NCBI RefSeq assembly: GCF_000716595.1
Contig: NZ_JNXC01000031.1
Span: forward strand, 25,944-89,943
DNA length: 64,000 bases
Reading direction: 5' to 3'
Origin: Saccharothrix sp. NRRL B-16314
GTDB lineage: Bacteria; Actinomycetota; Actinomycetes; Mycobacteriales; Pseudonocardiaceae
Position numbers and translations under genes: made by a program. The notes below the pieces were generated by a model. It was not told where the DNA came from. It did no database searches and saw nothing but the letters and a program-made list of their open reading frames with translations. Of the stretch, positions 18,729-26,661 are shown piece by piece (position 1 is the first letter of the stretch; each line of letters begins with the position of its first letter).

Positions 18729-20302
18729 CGTCGATCGCCCCTTACCGCGCCCAGCGCGTCGACGATCCCGGCGCCGTAATGGCCGTTCCGCTGCGGGGTG
18801 CCGGCACACGTGGTCGGTTCCTCCGGGCACGCCAGGGCGGTGGCGGTCGCCTCGACGATCCGGCTCGTCCGGCTCGGGTCCAGGACGAGCCCGCCGAGGG
18901 CGTCGCGGGCGCCGTGACGGCTGACGACCAGGGCCGCGACACCGGCCGCGAACGGTGAGGCGATCGAGGCGTAGCGGTAGTAGGCGCACGTCCCGGCCGT
19001 GCAGTCGCGCAGCAACGACGGGTTGTTCGGTGTCCCGTCGGGGTTGACCATGCCGTAAGCCCGCGCGGCGCTCTCCGGGTAGGTGGACAGCACGGTCTCC
19101 GTCAGCGGGGCGCCGCGGCCACCGGCGCCACCCGGTGCGGCGACGTCCGTGGCGCCGAGGCCGAAGTTCGACGTGGGCGCGAGCCGGAGGTCGTTGCGCA
19201 GGCGGGAGACCGCGAGCACGCCGTCCGCCTCGGCGGGCAGCACCTGGCACGAGCCGTCGACGGTGCGCGGGTAGGCGGCGTCCGGCGGGTAGGTGGGGCT
19301 CGACGCGTCGGTGACCGGTTTCGTCAGGTCGAAGCCCTGGTCGCCGATCGAGGCCACCGGGAGCACACCGCGCGACCGGGCGTACTGCACCGCGCGGTGG
19401 ACGACGGCGATGATGGCGCGTTGCTCCTCCTGGGCGGCGGGCGAGTCTGCGGGGTTGTCGGCGCAGTGGAACAGCCACGGGTCCAGCACGAACGCCATGT
19501 TCACCACGTCGAGCCCCACGCGCCCACTGTGGATCAGGGCGCGCACGACGGGCAGCGGGAACACGTAACCCGAGTCCTGGGCGACCCGCAGGCTCACCAG
19601 CGTCACGCCGGGCGCGACACCGGCCGTTCCACGCCCGTCCTTCGCCGCCGCGACGACCCCGGCGACGTGCGTTCCGTGGCCGAGCGCGTCGGCGTCCGGG
19701 GGGTTGACGCAGGACGGGGTCGGGCAGGGGCCGTCGAGTTCGGGCATCACGCGGGTGAAGGTGCCGCTGCGGGCGCGGTCGAAGTTCGGGGCGATGTCCG
19801 GGTGGGTGGCGTCGATGCCGGTGTCCATGATGCCGACCGCGACCCGCCGGTCGCCGAGCTCGTGCCGGTACGACCCGTCGTCGGTCGCGTGCACGGCCTG
19901 GTTGCCCCACTGCAGGTGCGCGTACGGCTCGCCCCCACTGCCCGCGAGTGTCGGCGCGGCGGGGGTGGCCGGTGCGGCGGGGGTGGTCGGGGTGGTTCGG
20001 GGTGGCTGGTGCGCTTCGACTCGGCCGATCGGGGCCGCGCCGTCCAGCGGGACGACATCGGCTCGGCTCCCGATCCTCTCCGGGAACGCGCGGTCGGCTT
20101 TGGCGGTGAGGGCGCCGATCTCCGGGAACTCCTCGAGCACCTGCCCGCCGGCCGACGCGACCAGCGCCCGCGCGTGCCCCGATTCCTGCGCCACCACGAG
20201 GTACGCCTGCGGATCACCGGGCTGCGCACCGGCCGTGCCGCCCCCGGCCACCATCGTCACCAGCAACACCGCGACCGCCGGTAATGCCTGACGTGCCCGC
20301 AT
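18725..20302 (-). CDS. Secreted subtilisin-like serine protease (S8) with altered oxyanion residue
   Basis: About 525 residues. A Sec signal peptide (residues 1-26, ending TAGA) is followed by an inhibitor-I9-like prodomain and a catalytic domain. The catalytic Asp is in GIMDTGID, the His in GHGTHVAGVV and the Ser in YASIASPFAAG, corresponding to the usual GTSMAxP. The usual oxyanion Asn is Asp here (VASIGDQG instead of xAGNxG), so activity may be reduced or specialised. ATG 20302 is chosen because AAGGGG lies about 7 nt upstream and the signal peptide starts there. It is co-transcribed with a paralogue of the TPR protein of the peptide operon, suggesting a role in maturation or export of that product, but a general extracellular role is possible. 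Confidence 0.8.
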   Translation of the reverse strand: MRARQALPAVAVLLVTMVAGGGTAGAQPGDPQAYLVVAQESGHARALVASAGGQVLEEFPEIGALTAKADRAFPERIGSRADVVPLDGAAPIGRVEAHQPPRTTPTTPAAPATPAAPTLAGSGGEPYAHLQWGNQAVHATDDGSYRHELGDRRVAVGIMDTGIDATHPDIAPNFDRARSGTFTRVMPELDGPCPTPSCVNPPDADALGHGTHVAGVVAAAKDGRGTAGVAPGVTLVSLRVAQDSGYVFPLPVVRALIHSGRVGLDVVNMAFVLDPWLFHCADNPADSPAAQEEQRAIIAVVHRAVQYARSRGVLPVASIGDQGFDLTKPVTDASSPTYPPDAAYPRTVDGSCQVLPAEADGVLAVSRLRNDLRLAPTSNFGLGATDVAAPGGAGGRGAPLTETVLSTYPESAARAYGMVNPDGTPNNPSLLRDCTAGTCAYYRYASIASPFAAGVAALVVSRHGARDALGGLVLDPSRTSRIVEATATALACPEEPTTCAGTPQRNGHYGAGIVDALGAVRGDRR

Positions 20303-20434
20303 CGGCCACCCCTTCCGCGTTCGAGACCTCTGCGTGATCGTTCCCCAGCCGGCGGGGGGAGTCTCCAGGCTGGGATCTGAGATTCGCCGTCGCACGGCTC
20401 AGCCCCCGGTACGGGAACGGTTGTCGGCGACTCA

Positions 20435-20446
20435 CTACCCGGGTAG
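20435..20446. promoter_or_regulatory. 12-bp palindrome in divergent promoter region
   Basis: CTACCCGGGTAG is a perfect 12-bp inverted repeat in the 239-bp gap between the subtilase (leftward) and the LuxR-type regulator (rightward). It is a plausible binding site for that regulator. A half site, CTACCC, recurs at 21365-21370 upstream of the scaffold-peptide gene, but a 6-mer is weak evidence. Confidence 0.35.
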
Positions 20447-20541
20447 GGCATTGCGCCGATCAGCGGCGTACTCAATGGTCGAGGGAGGTTGCCCTCCTGC
20501 TCCGGCGCGGCAACACTGGGGTGCACAGGGGGTACTGCGAC

Positions 20542-21288
20542 ATGACGAGCTTGATCAACACCGACGCGGCCCGGTTTCGGGTTCTCCTGGTGGCTCCGCA
20601 CCGGTTGGTGAGATTGGGAATACGGGCCGGGCTGGAAAGGTCGGCCCGAATCGAGGTGGTGGCCGAAGCATCGACCACCGATGAAGTACCGGCCGCCCTG
20701 CTCACATCTACCCCGTCCGTCATCATCGTCGATCCCCGCGTTCCCGGAAAAGATCCGCTCCAGCTCGTCCGGATACTGCGCGGACTGTTCCGGAATCGGA
20801 CGGCGCCCATTCTGGTGCTCGCCGACGAAGACGCCATGGACACCCGGGCGCTGCTCGAAATGGGAGTCCGCGGCGTGCTCCAGCACGGCTGTGACGAGCA
20901 CGAACTGGCCAGCGCGGTCACTGAGATCGCCCTGGGCGGCGCGGTGTTCAGCTCGGAGGTGACCTGCCGGCTGCTGGACTGGTACCTGGACAGCGTCGGC
21001 CAGACGCCCCGTCGGCCACCGGCGGTGATAAACACCCTCACCCCCCGTGAGCTGGACGTTCTGCTGTTACTCGCGACCGGCATGTCCAACAGCCAGATCG
21101 CCGAGAAGCTGACGTTGGGCCTCACCACCGTGAAATCGCACGTGTACCACCTGATGAAGAAGCTCGACCTGCCCGACCGGGCGAATGCGGTCGCGTTCGC
21201 GTACCAGTACGGACTTGTCGCCCGGCACGCCGCGCTGGAGGGGTGCAACCCGCCCGGGAACGGTCCGCGGTACCGATTATCCAACTGA
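20542..21288 (+). CDS. LuxR/NarL-type response regulator with atypical receiver domain
   Basis: 248 residues: a receiver-like domain (10-130) and a C-terminal LuxR helix-turn-helix (TPRELDVLLLLATGMSNSQ, then TVKSHVYHLMKKLDL). The phosphoacceptor-type Asp is kept (IIVDPRVPG). The paired acidic residues that bind Mg (normally VDDH) are replaced by LLVAPH, and the conserved Lys is replaced by Gln (VLQHG), so conventional phosphorylation is unlikely and no kinase gene is adjacent. The ATG at 20542 has AGGGGG 9 nt upstream. It probably switches on the peptide operon starting 228 bp downstream and may control the divergent subtilase arm. Confidence 0.82.
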   Translation: MTSLINTDAARFRVLLVAPHRLVRLGIRAGLERSARIEVVAEASTTDEVPAALLTSTPSVIIVDPRVPGKDPLQLVRILRGLFRNRTAPILVLADEDAMDTRALLEMGVRGVLQHGCDEHELASAVTEIALGGAVFSSEVTCRLLDWYLDSVGQTPRRPPAVINTLTPRELDVLLLLATGMSNSQIAEKLTLGLTTVKSHVYHLMKKLDLPDRANAVAFAYQYGLVARHAALEGCNPPGNGPRYRLSN

Positions 21289-21308
21289 TCGTCGCCGGTC
21301 GACGATCA
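21286..21308 (+). terminator. Hairpin overlapping the regulator stop codon
   Basis: GATCGTCG-CCGGT-CGACGATC forms a perfect 8-bp stem (9 bp with the flanking T-A pair) that includes the TGA stop of the regulator. A second inverted repeat, GATCACC-CGCC-GGTGATC, at 21304-21321 shares bases with its right arm, so the two are mutually exclusive; GGTGATC recurs at 21328-21334. No U-tract follows, so it could be a terminator or an attenuator ahead of the scaffold-peptide operon. Confidence 0.4.
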
Positions 21309-21516
21309 CCCGCCGGTGATCCCGGTCGGTGATCGGAAGTTCGACAGGATCCGCCCGACGGCACCTACCCCGGACTGAGACGGCCCGACCCGGTTCATTC
21401 CCCGGGCTGGGTCGGCCCTGACCGAGAATCCGTTTCCAGGGGGAAGACGACCCCGGTCGTGAATAGTTACGGTCATCCTCACCACGAATCGCCTGACGGG
21501 GATGGAGCGACCGGGG

Positions 21517-21696
21517 ATGGCCGATCAGGAAACGAGTGAAGATATCGATGTCACGGCCGAGGACGTGCCGGTGACCCCACCGGACAATGTTCCGTCCGGC
21601 GCCGCGGAACCCGTGGACGACGAGGATGACGTCATCGAGGACCTCGAATTCCTCATCGACGACATCGAAGACCAGATCGCTCCACTCGGCCTGTAG
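21517..21696 (+). CDS. Putative scaffold (precursor) peptide of a PEARL pathway
   Basis: 59 residues starting at ATG 21517, with GGAG at 21504-21507 nine bases upstream; an in-frame ATG at 21502 would add five residues but has a weaker ribosome site. Composition is extreme: 21 Asp/Glu, no Lys, Arg, His, Cys or Trp. The last 32 residues contain no Ser, Thr or Cys, so there is nothing to dehydrate or cyclise. The C-terminal third is predicted to be an acidic amphipathic helix (EDLEFLIDDIEDQ) ending IAPLGL. Scaffold peptides of known PEARL systems (TglA, AmmA, BhaA) are likewise small carriers to whose C-terminus amino acids are ligated. It is the first gene of the large operon, 3 nt before the flavin enzyme. 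Confidence is high that it is a gene, moderate for its role. Confidence 0.72.
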   Translation: MADQETSEDIDVTAEDVPVTPPDNVPSGAAEPVDDEDDVIEDLEFLIDDIEDQIAPLGL

Positions 21697-21699
21697 CAG

Positions 21700-22278
21700 A
21701 TGACCGAGACCGGCACGGTGCCCGCCGCCAGCGACCCGGTCCGCACCGAGGAAGCGCTGCCGCTGTACCGCTACTTCACCAGCACGGTCGCGCTGATCAC
21801 CTCGGGCGCGGCCGACGCCGGCACGAACGTCATGGCCTGCGAGTGGACGTTCAACGTCTCCTACCGGCCACTGCGGATGATGTCACTGGTCAAGCGCGGG
21901 TCCTACACCCACGAGCTGATCTCGGCCGGCGGCGAGTTCGGCGTGAACATGTGCTCGGACGAGCAGGCCGCACTGGTCTCCTACGCGGGCAACTCGCACG
22001 GCCGGGAGGTCGTCAAGCTCGACGACCCGCTGTTCGCCGGAGGGATCTACACCGGCAAGCGGATCGGCGTGCCGATGCTGCGGGGCTGCGTGCTCAACCT
22101 CGAATGCGTGGTGGAGAGCACCGTCGAGATCGGCGAGCACACCGGGTTCGTCGGGCGCGCGGTCGCCGGTTTGGCCAACCGGTCCAAGCAGCCGCTGCTC
22201 TACAACCGCGGCCGGTTCTTCCGGCTGGGCGACCTCCTCGCCAAACCACCCGCGGCCGAGCCGGCCACCGGGGAATGA
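21700..22278 (+). CDS. Flavin reductase-like FMN-binding split-barrel enzyme
   Basis: 192 residues of flavoredoxin/flavin-reductase-like fold: STVALITSG near residue 28, TNVMACEWTFNVSYRPLRMM near 45, GSYTHELISAGGEFGVNM near 70, and a Gly/Arg-rich NSHGREVVKLD near 100. These match the FMN-binding barrel in which strands wrap around the isoalloxazine. In the ammosamide-type PEARL pathways, flavoenzymes oxidise the aromatic residue attached to the scaffold peptide. Gene position (3 nt after the peptide gene) suggests a similar oxidative tailoring role, but it could merely supply reduced flavin. Confidence 0.75.
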   Translation: MTETGTVPAASDPVRTEEALPLYRYFTSTVALITSGAADAGTNVMACEWTFNVSYRPLRMMSLVKRGSYTHELISAGGEFGVNMCSDEQAALVSYAGNSHGREVVKLDDPLFAGGIYTGKRIGVPMLRGCVLNLECVVESTVEIGEHTGFVGRAVAGLANRSKQPLLYNRGRFFRLGDLLAKPPAAEPATGE

Positions 22279-22369
22279 GGCCACCTCCACCACCCGGTCG
22301 CAGGCCACCAGCACCGCCGACATGCCCACACGTCAACGCCACAGCCGTCGAACACCGACAGGAGCCCAG

Positions 22370-24289
22370 ATGAACGACGCGGACATCCTGACGGCCACGA
22401 AGAGCGCCGCTCCGGTGGCCACCGACGCGGCCATGGTCGCCGAGCGCGTGACGGCCATCTGCGACGCCGCCGCCGACGGCCGAAAAGGCCCGCGCAGCGC
22501 CATTTTCCTCGGCACGGTGCCGCTGCTCGACCTCGCCCGCGAGGCGGTCCGCGACGGACGCGTCCTCGACGTCGACTGCGCCACCGGGGGCATGGACTCC
22601 TTGGTGCCGCTGCGGTCGCTGATCGAGGTCCTGGTGCCCGAGTTGCGCACCGACGCACCGGACCTGCTCGACCGGTACTCGCCGGAACTGGTGGCGCTGC
22701 ACCCCGACTTGGCGGACGTGCTGGACCTGCCCGTCGCCAGGCGGCTCACCCGGCTGGCCAACACCCCGTCGGAACGGCGCTCGCACCGGGAGTCCGAGCA
22801 CCTGTTCCGCACGGTCAACGGCCTGGGCCGGCTCCTGCACGACCTGCTCGAACGGACCGGTGCGCCCGTCGTGCTGGTGTGGCGGAACCTGCACGAGGCC
22901 GACGCGGCGACCCTGCTGGCGTTCCGCCGGTTGAGCCGCTGGGCCGACCAGGGCCAGACCCGCCTGGTGTCGCTGGCGACGCTCGTCCCTGGCGGGATCC
23001 CGAACTCACCGCCCGCCGGCCTGCCCGCCGCGGAGCAGGCCTGCTTCGACTGGCCGGCGCACCACGCCCGGCTGCTCGACCTCGTCCGCGAGCAGTCCCT
23101 CGGCACCGAGGTGGCGGTGGAGTTCGACGCCGGCACCCCCGCCGGCACGACCCCGGCCCTGGGTCCGACGCCCATCGGTGAAGCGCTCCTGCTGCTGTCC
23201 ATCGACGTCGAGCGCGGGTGCGCCCAGGCGATCCGCGCGATGGGCGCGGCCGCCTTCACCCTGAACTACGAAGCGGTCCTCCAGCTCGCCGCGCACGTGA
23301 TCGCGGCCGTGACCGGGCAGGAGGAACCGTTCGACGAGGCCAGGTTCGCCGCCGAGTGGGAGGCCGCCGCGCCCGAGGAGTACTACGCGGCCATCGAGTT
23401 CGCGGTGATCCGACCGGCCGACGTGCGGGACGTGCTCGCGGTGGCGTGGCGGGCGGCGGGCTTCGCCAACTCGTGCCTGGACGACCACGAGACCTCCCTC
23501 GCCTGCTACCGGCAGGCGCTGGGGCTCGCCGACACTCCCCTCCAGCGCGCTCGGGCCAGGATGTACCTGGGCCTCATCACCGGCAAGCGCCTGCGCCGCA
23601 TCGCCGAGGCGGAGCAGCACCTCGACCAGGGCCTCGCCGAGATCGACGGCCGGGACGACGAGGACGCGCGGCTGGAACGGTGCTGGCTGCTGAACGTGCG
23701 CGCCCTGATGGCGTTCCAGCAGCGCGACCACCGGCGGGCCATGCTGATGGTCCGCGAGGCCCGCGAGGTGATGCGCCCGCTGCACTCCAGCGAGGCGACC
23801 CACCTGAAGATCAACCTGATCTCGAACATCTCCGTGCTGCTGGAGAAGACCGGCAGAACCGACAAAGCCGTCGCGCTGTGGCAGCAGTTCGCCGCGTTCC
23901 TCGGTCCTTCCAACGAGTTGTTCGCCAAGCACTACTACTTCCGGGAGGGCGGCCTGCGGCTGCTGGCCGGGAGGTCGGAAGACGCGCTGACGTCGTACCG
24001 GAACAGCTACGAGCAGTGCGTCCGCATCGACGACCCGTTCCACGCGGCGGTCGTCGCGCGGGCCGCCGGGTACGTGGCGCACCAGCTCGGGCGGCAGGAC
24101 GAGGCCGTCGAGTGGTACGAGCGCGTGGTGCGGGCCGGTGAGGCGTGCGGCGACCACGAGGCGCTGACCGCGGACCGAGGCACGCTCGCGTTCCTGTCGC
24201 AGGACGGCGGCAGCGCGCCGGTCCGGCCCGACACGAAGCTCAACCGGCCGTTCTCCCTCGTCAACACCTACCTTGCGGGTGAAGGGTGA
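22370..24289 (+). CDS. TPR protein with P-loop-less STAND-like N-domain
   Basis: 639 residues from ATG 22370 (GGAG five bases upstream). Residues 25-210 resemble the core of signal-transduction ATPases but lack a Walker A motif. Residues about 360-600 form TPR-type helical hairpins (CYRQALGLADTPLQRARARM, LLNVRALMAFQQRDHRRAML, YVAHQLGRQDEAVEWYERVV). It is a full-length homologue of the protein at 17025-18728. Its stop overlaps the GTG start of the first LanB-like gene (GTGA). A scaffold that gathers the ligases, or a pathway regulator, are both possible; neither is shown. Confidence 0.65.
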   Translation: MNDADILTATKSAAPVATDAAMVAERVTAICDAAADGRKGPRSAIFLGTVPLLDLAREAVRDGRVLDVDCATGGMDSLVPLRSLIEVLVPELRTDAPDLLDRYSPELVALHPDLADVLDLPVARRLTRLANTPSERRSHRESEHLFRTVNGLGRLLHDLLERTGAPVVLVWRNLHEADAATLLAFRRLSRWADQGQTRLVSLATLVPGGIPNSPPAGLPAAEQACFDWPAHHARLLDLVREQSLGTEVAVEFDAGTPAGTTPALGPTPIGEALLLLSIDVERGCAQAIRAMGAAAFTLNYEAVLQLAAHVIAAVTGQEEPFDEARFAAEWEAAAPEEYYAAIEFAVIRPADVRDVLAVAWRAAGFANSCLDDHETSLACYRQALGLADTPLQRARARMYLGLITGKRLRRIAEAEQHLDQGLAEIDGRDDEDARLERCWLLNVRALMAFQQRDHRRAMLMVREAREVMRPLHSSEATHLKINLISNISVLLEKTGRTDKAVALWQQFAAFLGPSNELFAKHYYFREGGLRLLAGRSEDALTSYRNSYEQCVRIDDPFHAAVVARAAGYVAHQLGRQDEAVEWYERVVRAGEACGDHEALTADRGTLAFLSQDGGSAPVRPDTKLNRPFSLVNTYLAGEG

Positions 24290-26661
24290 CCCAGTTGTCG
24301 CTCGACCCCACCGGGGTTCAGGAGGGGACCTCCGACTGGGCGCTGGTCCCTCTCGTCCTCATCCGCAGCACGGGTTTCAGCGCGAGCCTGCTGGACGCCG
24401 TGCGGACGCCGGACGCCGCCCAGGCGTGCGACCGGGTGGTGTCGTTGCGGCGCAGGGTCGCCGAGTTGCGCGTCGAGTTCAGCGAGGAGCTGTTCCCGAC
24501 GGTGCTGGCGCGGGAGAGCGCCCGCGGCGCGGACCGCAAGCAGTTCAAGGAGTGGTACAAGCTGCGGCGGCGGATCGAGCGCGGCGGCCAGACGTACCCG
24601 CTGCCCGCCGTGGTGGGCCTCTGGCCGGACGTGCTGCGGTGGGTGCAGGACTGGAACAGCCTGCTGATGACGGTCGACAGCGCCACCGAAGAGGCCGCCG
24701 CGACGACCGAGCAGGACTGCGGGCGTGCTCGGCAGCGGCTGCGGGAGCTGGTCGCCGACGAGCGGTTCGGCGAGGCGGTCTTCCTGTCCAGCCCCAGCAT
24801 GCACGTGGGCCTGCGGCGGTACCTGGACACCCCGGAGGCCGAGCAGCGGCCACGCCTGCGCTCCCGTGAGCAGAAGCTGTACGGCTACCTCCAGCGGTTC
24901 ACCGCGAAGAACGAGACGACCAGCTTCTTCGGTCCCGTCGACTACGCGGTGGTCGAGGACCAGCCGCACCCCGCGCTGCGGATGCACGCCACCGCGGGCG
25001 GGGTGCCGGCCCGGCGGCGGTCGCGCCTGGCGTACTGGGCCGTGCAGGAGCTGGCCGACGCGGTCACGTCCGCCGAGAGCATCCGCCCGCACCTGCCCAC
25101 CCGCCTCGCCGACACCTGGCGCGACGACGGCACCGCCCTGGTCAACGTGGTCAGCGGGCGCCGGGTGTCGCCGGACGCGCCCCGGCCGGCCGAGGCGGTG
25201 GAGCGGCGGCTGCTCCTGCCCACCGACGAACCGGACCCGCTGGGCCGGCTGCGCGACTGGGTCGCCGGTCTCCCGGCCGACTGCGCCGGTCGAGCGCCCG
25301 CGCTGCACGTGGTGGACCGGTTCGCGGCGTTGGCCGCCCGGTACACGACGGCGCCGGTCGACGAGAAGATCCGGGTGCTCGCCGAGACCGAGGAGCTGTT
25401 CCACCGCACCACCGGCGCGGACCCGCGTCGCGGTGGCGGCACGATGTTCGCCGACCGAACCCTGTTCTACGACGAGGCCGTCGGTGACCTGACCACGGTC
25501 ATCGGGCAGTCCATGGTGACCGACATCCGCGCCCGCATCCGGCCGGTGCTGGACCTCTGCGTCACGTTCAGCACGATCGTGCAGCGGGTGTGCGTGCGGC
25601 GGGCCACCGAGGTCGCGCTGCGGCTCGGCGGCGGTGGACCGGTCCCCTACCTGGCGTTCGTGCGCGAGATGGTCGCCACCGTCACCATGACCGACTGCCT
25701 GGCCGACCCCGAGGTGACCGCGTTCACCGAACGGCTCGCGGAGCTGGCCCGGACGCGGACGGTCGACGGGCGGATCGCGCTGGACGAGGCCGACCTGGCG
25801 CCGCTGCTGGTCCGCACGCCGGCCGGCACCGCCGTGTCACCCGACCTCTTCCTGCTCGCGGGCAGCACGGACGACCTCGCGGCCGGCGCGTACGAGGTGG
25901 TGGTCGGCGAGATCCACTACGGCTACCAGGTCTGGACGCACCTGCTGTCGTTCTGGTCCGCGCCGGACTGGCTGGCCGAGCAGATCGGCCGGCGGCTGCC
26001 GCCCGACCACGACCGGATCGCGTCCCTCGTGCACAAGCGCAAGCAGGGCAAGGCGTTCCCCAAGGAGCTGCCGGGTCTCAGCGTGGAGATGGGCGGCCGG
26101 TCGCGCAAGCCGCCGGAGCAGGTGCTGCGCGCGGCCGACCTGGAGGTCGTCCTGGCCGATGGCGCGCCGACCCTGCGGTCACTCGTCGACGGTCGGCCGG
26201 TGAGGTTGCACCCCGGCGACCCGCGCAACCCCGTGAGCTGGATCTTCGGCACGCCGCCGGTGATCACCCCGTCGATCCGGTCGGGTGAGCACACGCCCCG
26301 GGTCCACGTCGGCCGAGCCGTCCTCCAACGCGCGCACTGGCGGATCGACCCGGCGATCCTGGAACCGGCGCGTTCCGCCGGCCGGCACGAGTCCATGATC
26401 CTCGTCCGGGAGCTGGCGGGCCGGATCGGGCTGCCGCAGCGGTTCTTCGTGCGCGTGCCGGGCGAGCGCAAGCCGTTCTTCGTCGCCCTGGACAGCATGA
26501 TCGGCGTCGACTACCTGCTCGCGATGACGGCCGGCCAGGACGCCGCGGACATCACCGAAGCCCTGCCCGACACCGGTGACTGGTGGTTGCGCGCGGCCGA
26601 CGGCGGGCGGCGCAGCTGCGAGTGGCGGATGACCTGGATCCACGGTGACGGCGATGGGTGA
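24286..26661 (+). CDS. LanB-type peptide aminoacyl-tRNA ligase candidate 1 (lantibiotic dehydratase N-domain)
   Basis: 791 residues. It has the order of conserved blocks seen in all five paralogues here: IRSTGFSASLL near residue 28, a helical insert (about 45-150), VFLSSPSM near 165, KNETTSFFGP near 210, GEIHYGYQVW near 545, and an EKPFF-type block (GERKPFFVALD) then RRSCEWRMTW at the C-terminus. This is the tRNA-dependent glutamylation domain of class I lantibiotic dehydratases without the separate elimination domain. Stand-alone proteins of this type in the tgl, amm and bha pathways ligate amino acids from aminoacyl-tRNA to a peptide C-terminus. Which amino acid this copy uses is unknown. 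Confidence 0.75.
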   Translation: MTQLSLDPTGVQEGTSDWALVPLVLIRSTGFSASLLDAVRTPDAAQACDRVVSLRRRVAELRVEFSEELFPTVLARESARGADRKQFKEWYKLRRRIERGGQTYPLPAVVGLWPDVLRWVQDWNSLLMTVDSATEEAAATTEQDCGRARQRLRELVADERFGEAVFLSSPSMHVGLRRYLDTPEAEQRPRLRSREQKLYGYLQRFTAKNETTSFFGPVDYAVVEDQPHPALRMHATAGGVPARRRSRLAYWAVQELADAVTSAESIRPHLPTRLADTWRDDGTALVNVVSGRRVSPDAPRPAEAVERRLLLPTDEPDPLGRLRDWVAGLPADCAGRAPALHVVDRFAALAARYTTAPVDEKIRVLAETEELFHRTTGADPRRGGGTMFADRTLFYDEAVGDLTTVIGQSMVTDIRARIRPVLDLCVTFSTIVQRVCVRRATEVALRLGGGGPVPYLAFVREMVATVTMTDCLADPEVTAFTERLAELARTRTVDGRIALDEADLAPLLVRTPAGTAVSPDLFLLAGSTDDLAAGAYEVVVGEIHYGYQVWTHLLSFWSAPDWLAEQIGRRLPPDHDRIASLVHKRKQGKAFPKELPGLSVEMGGRSRKPPEQVLRAADLEVVLADGAPTLRSLVDGRPVRLHPGDPRNPVSWIFGTPPVITPSIRSGEHTPRVHVGRAVLQRAHWRIDPAILEPARSAGRHESMILVRELAGRIGLPQRFFVRVPGERKPFFVALDSMIGVDYLLAMTAGQDAADITEALPDTGDWWLRAADGGRRSCEWRMTWIHGDGDG

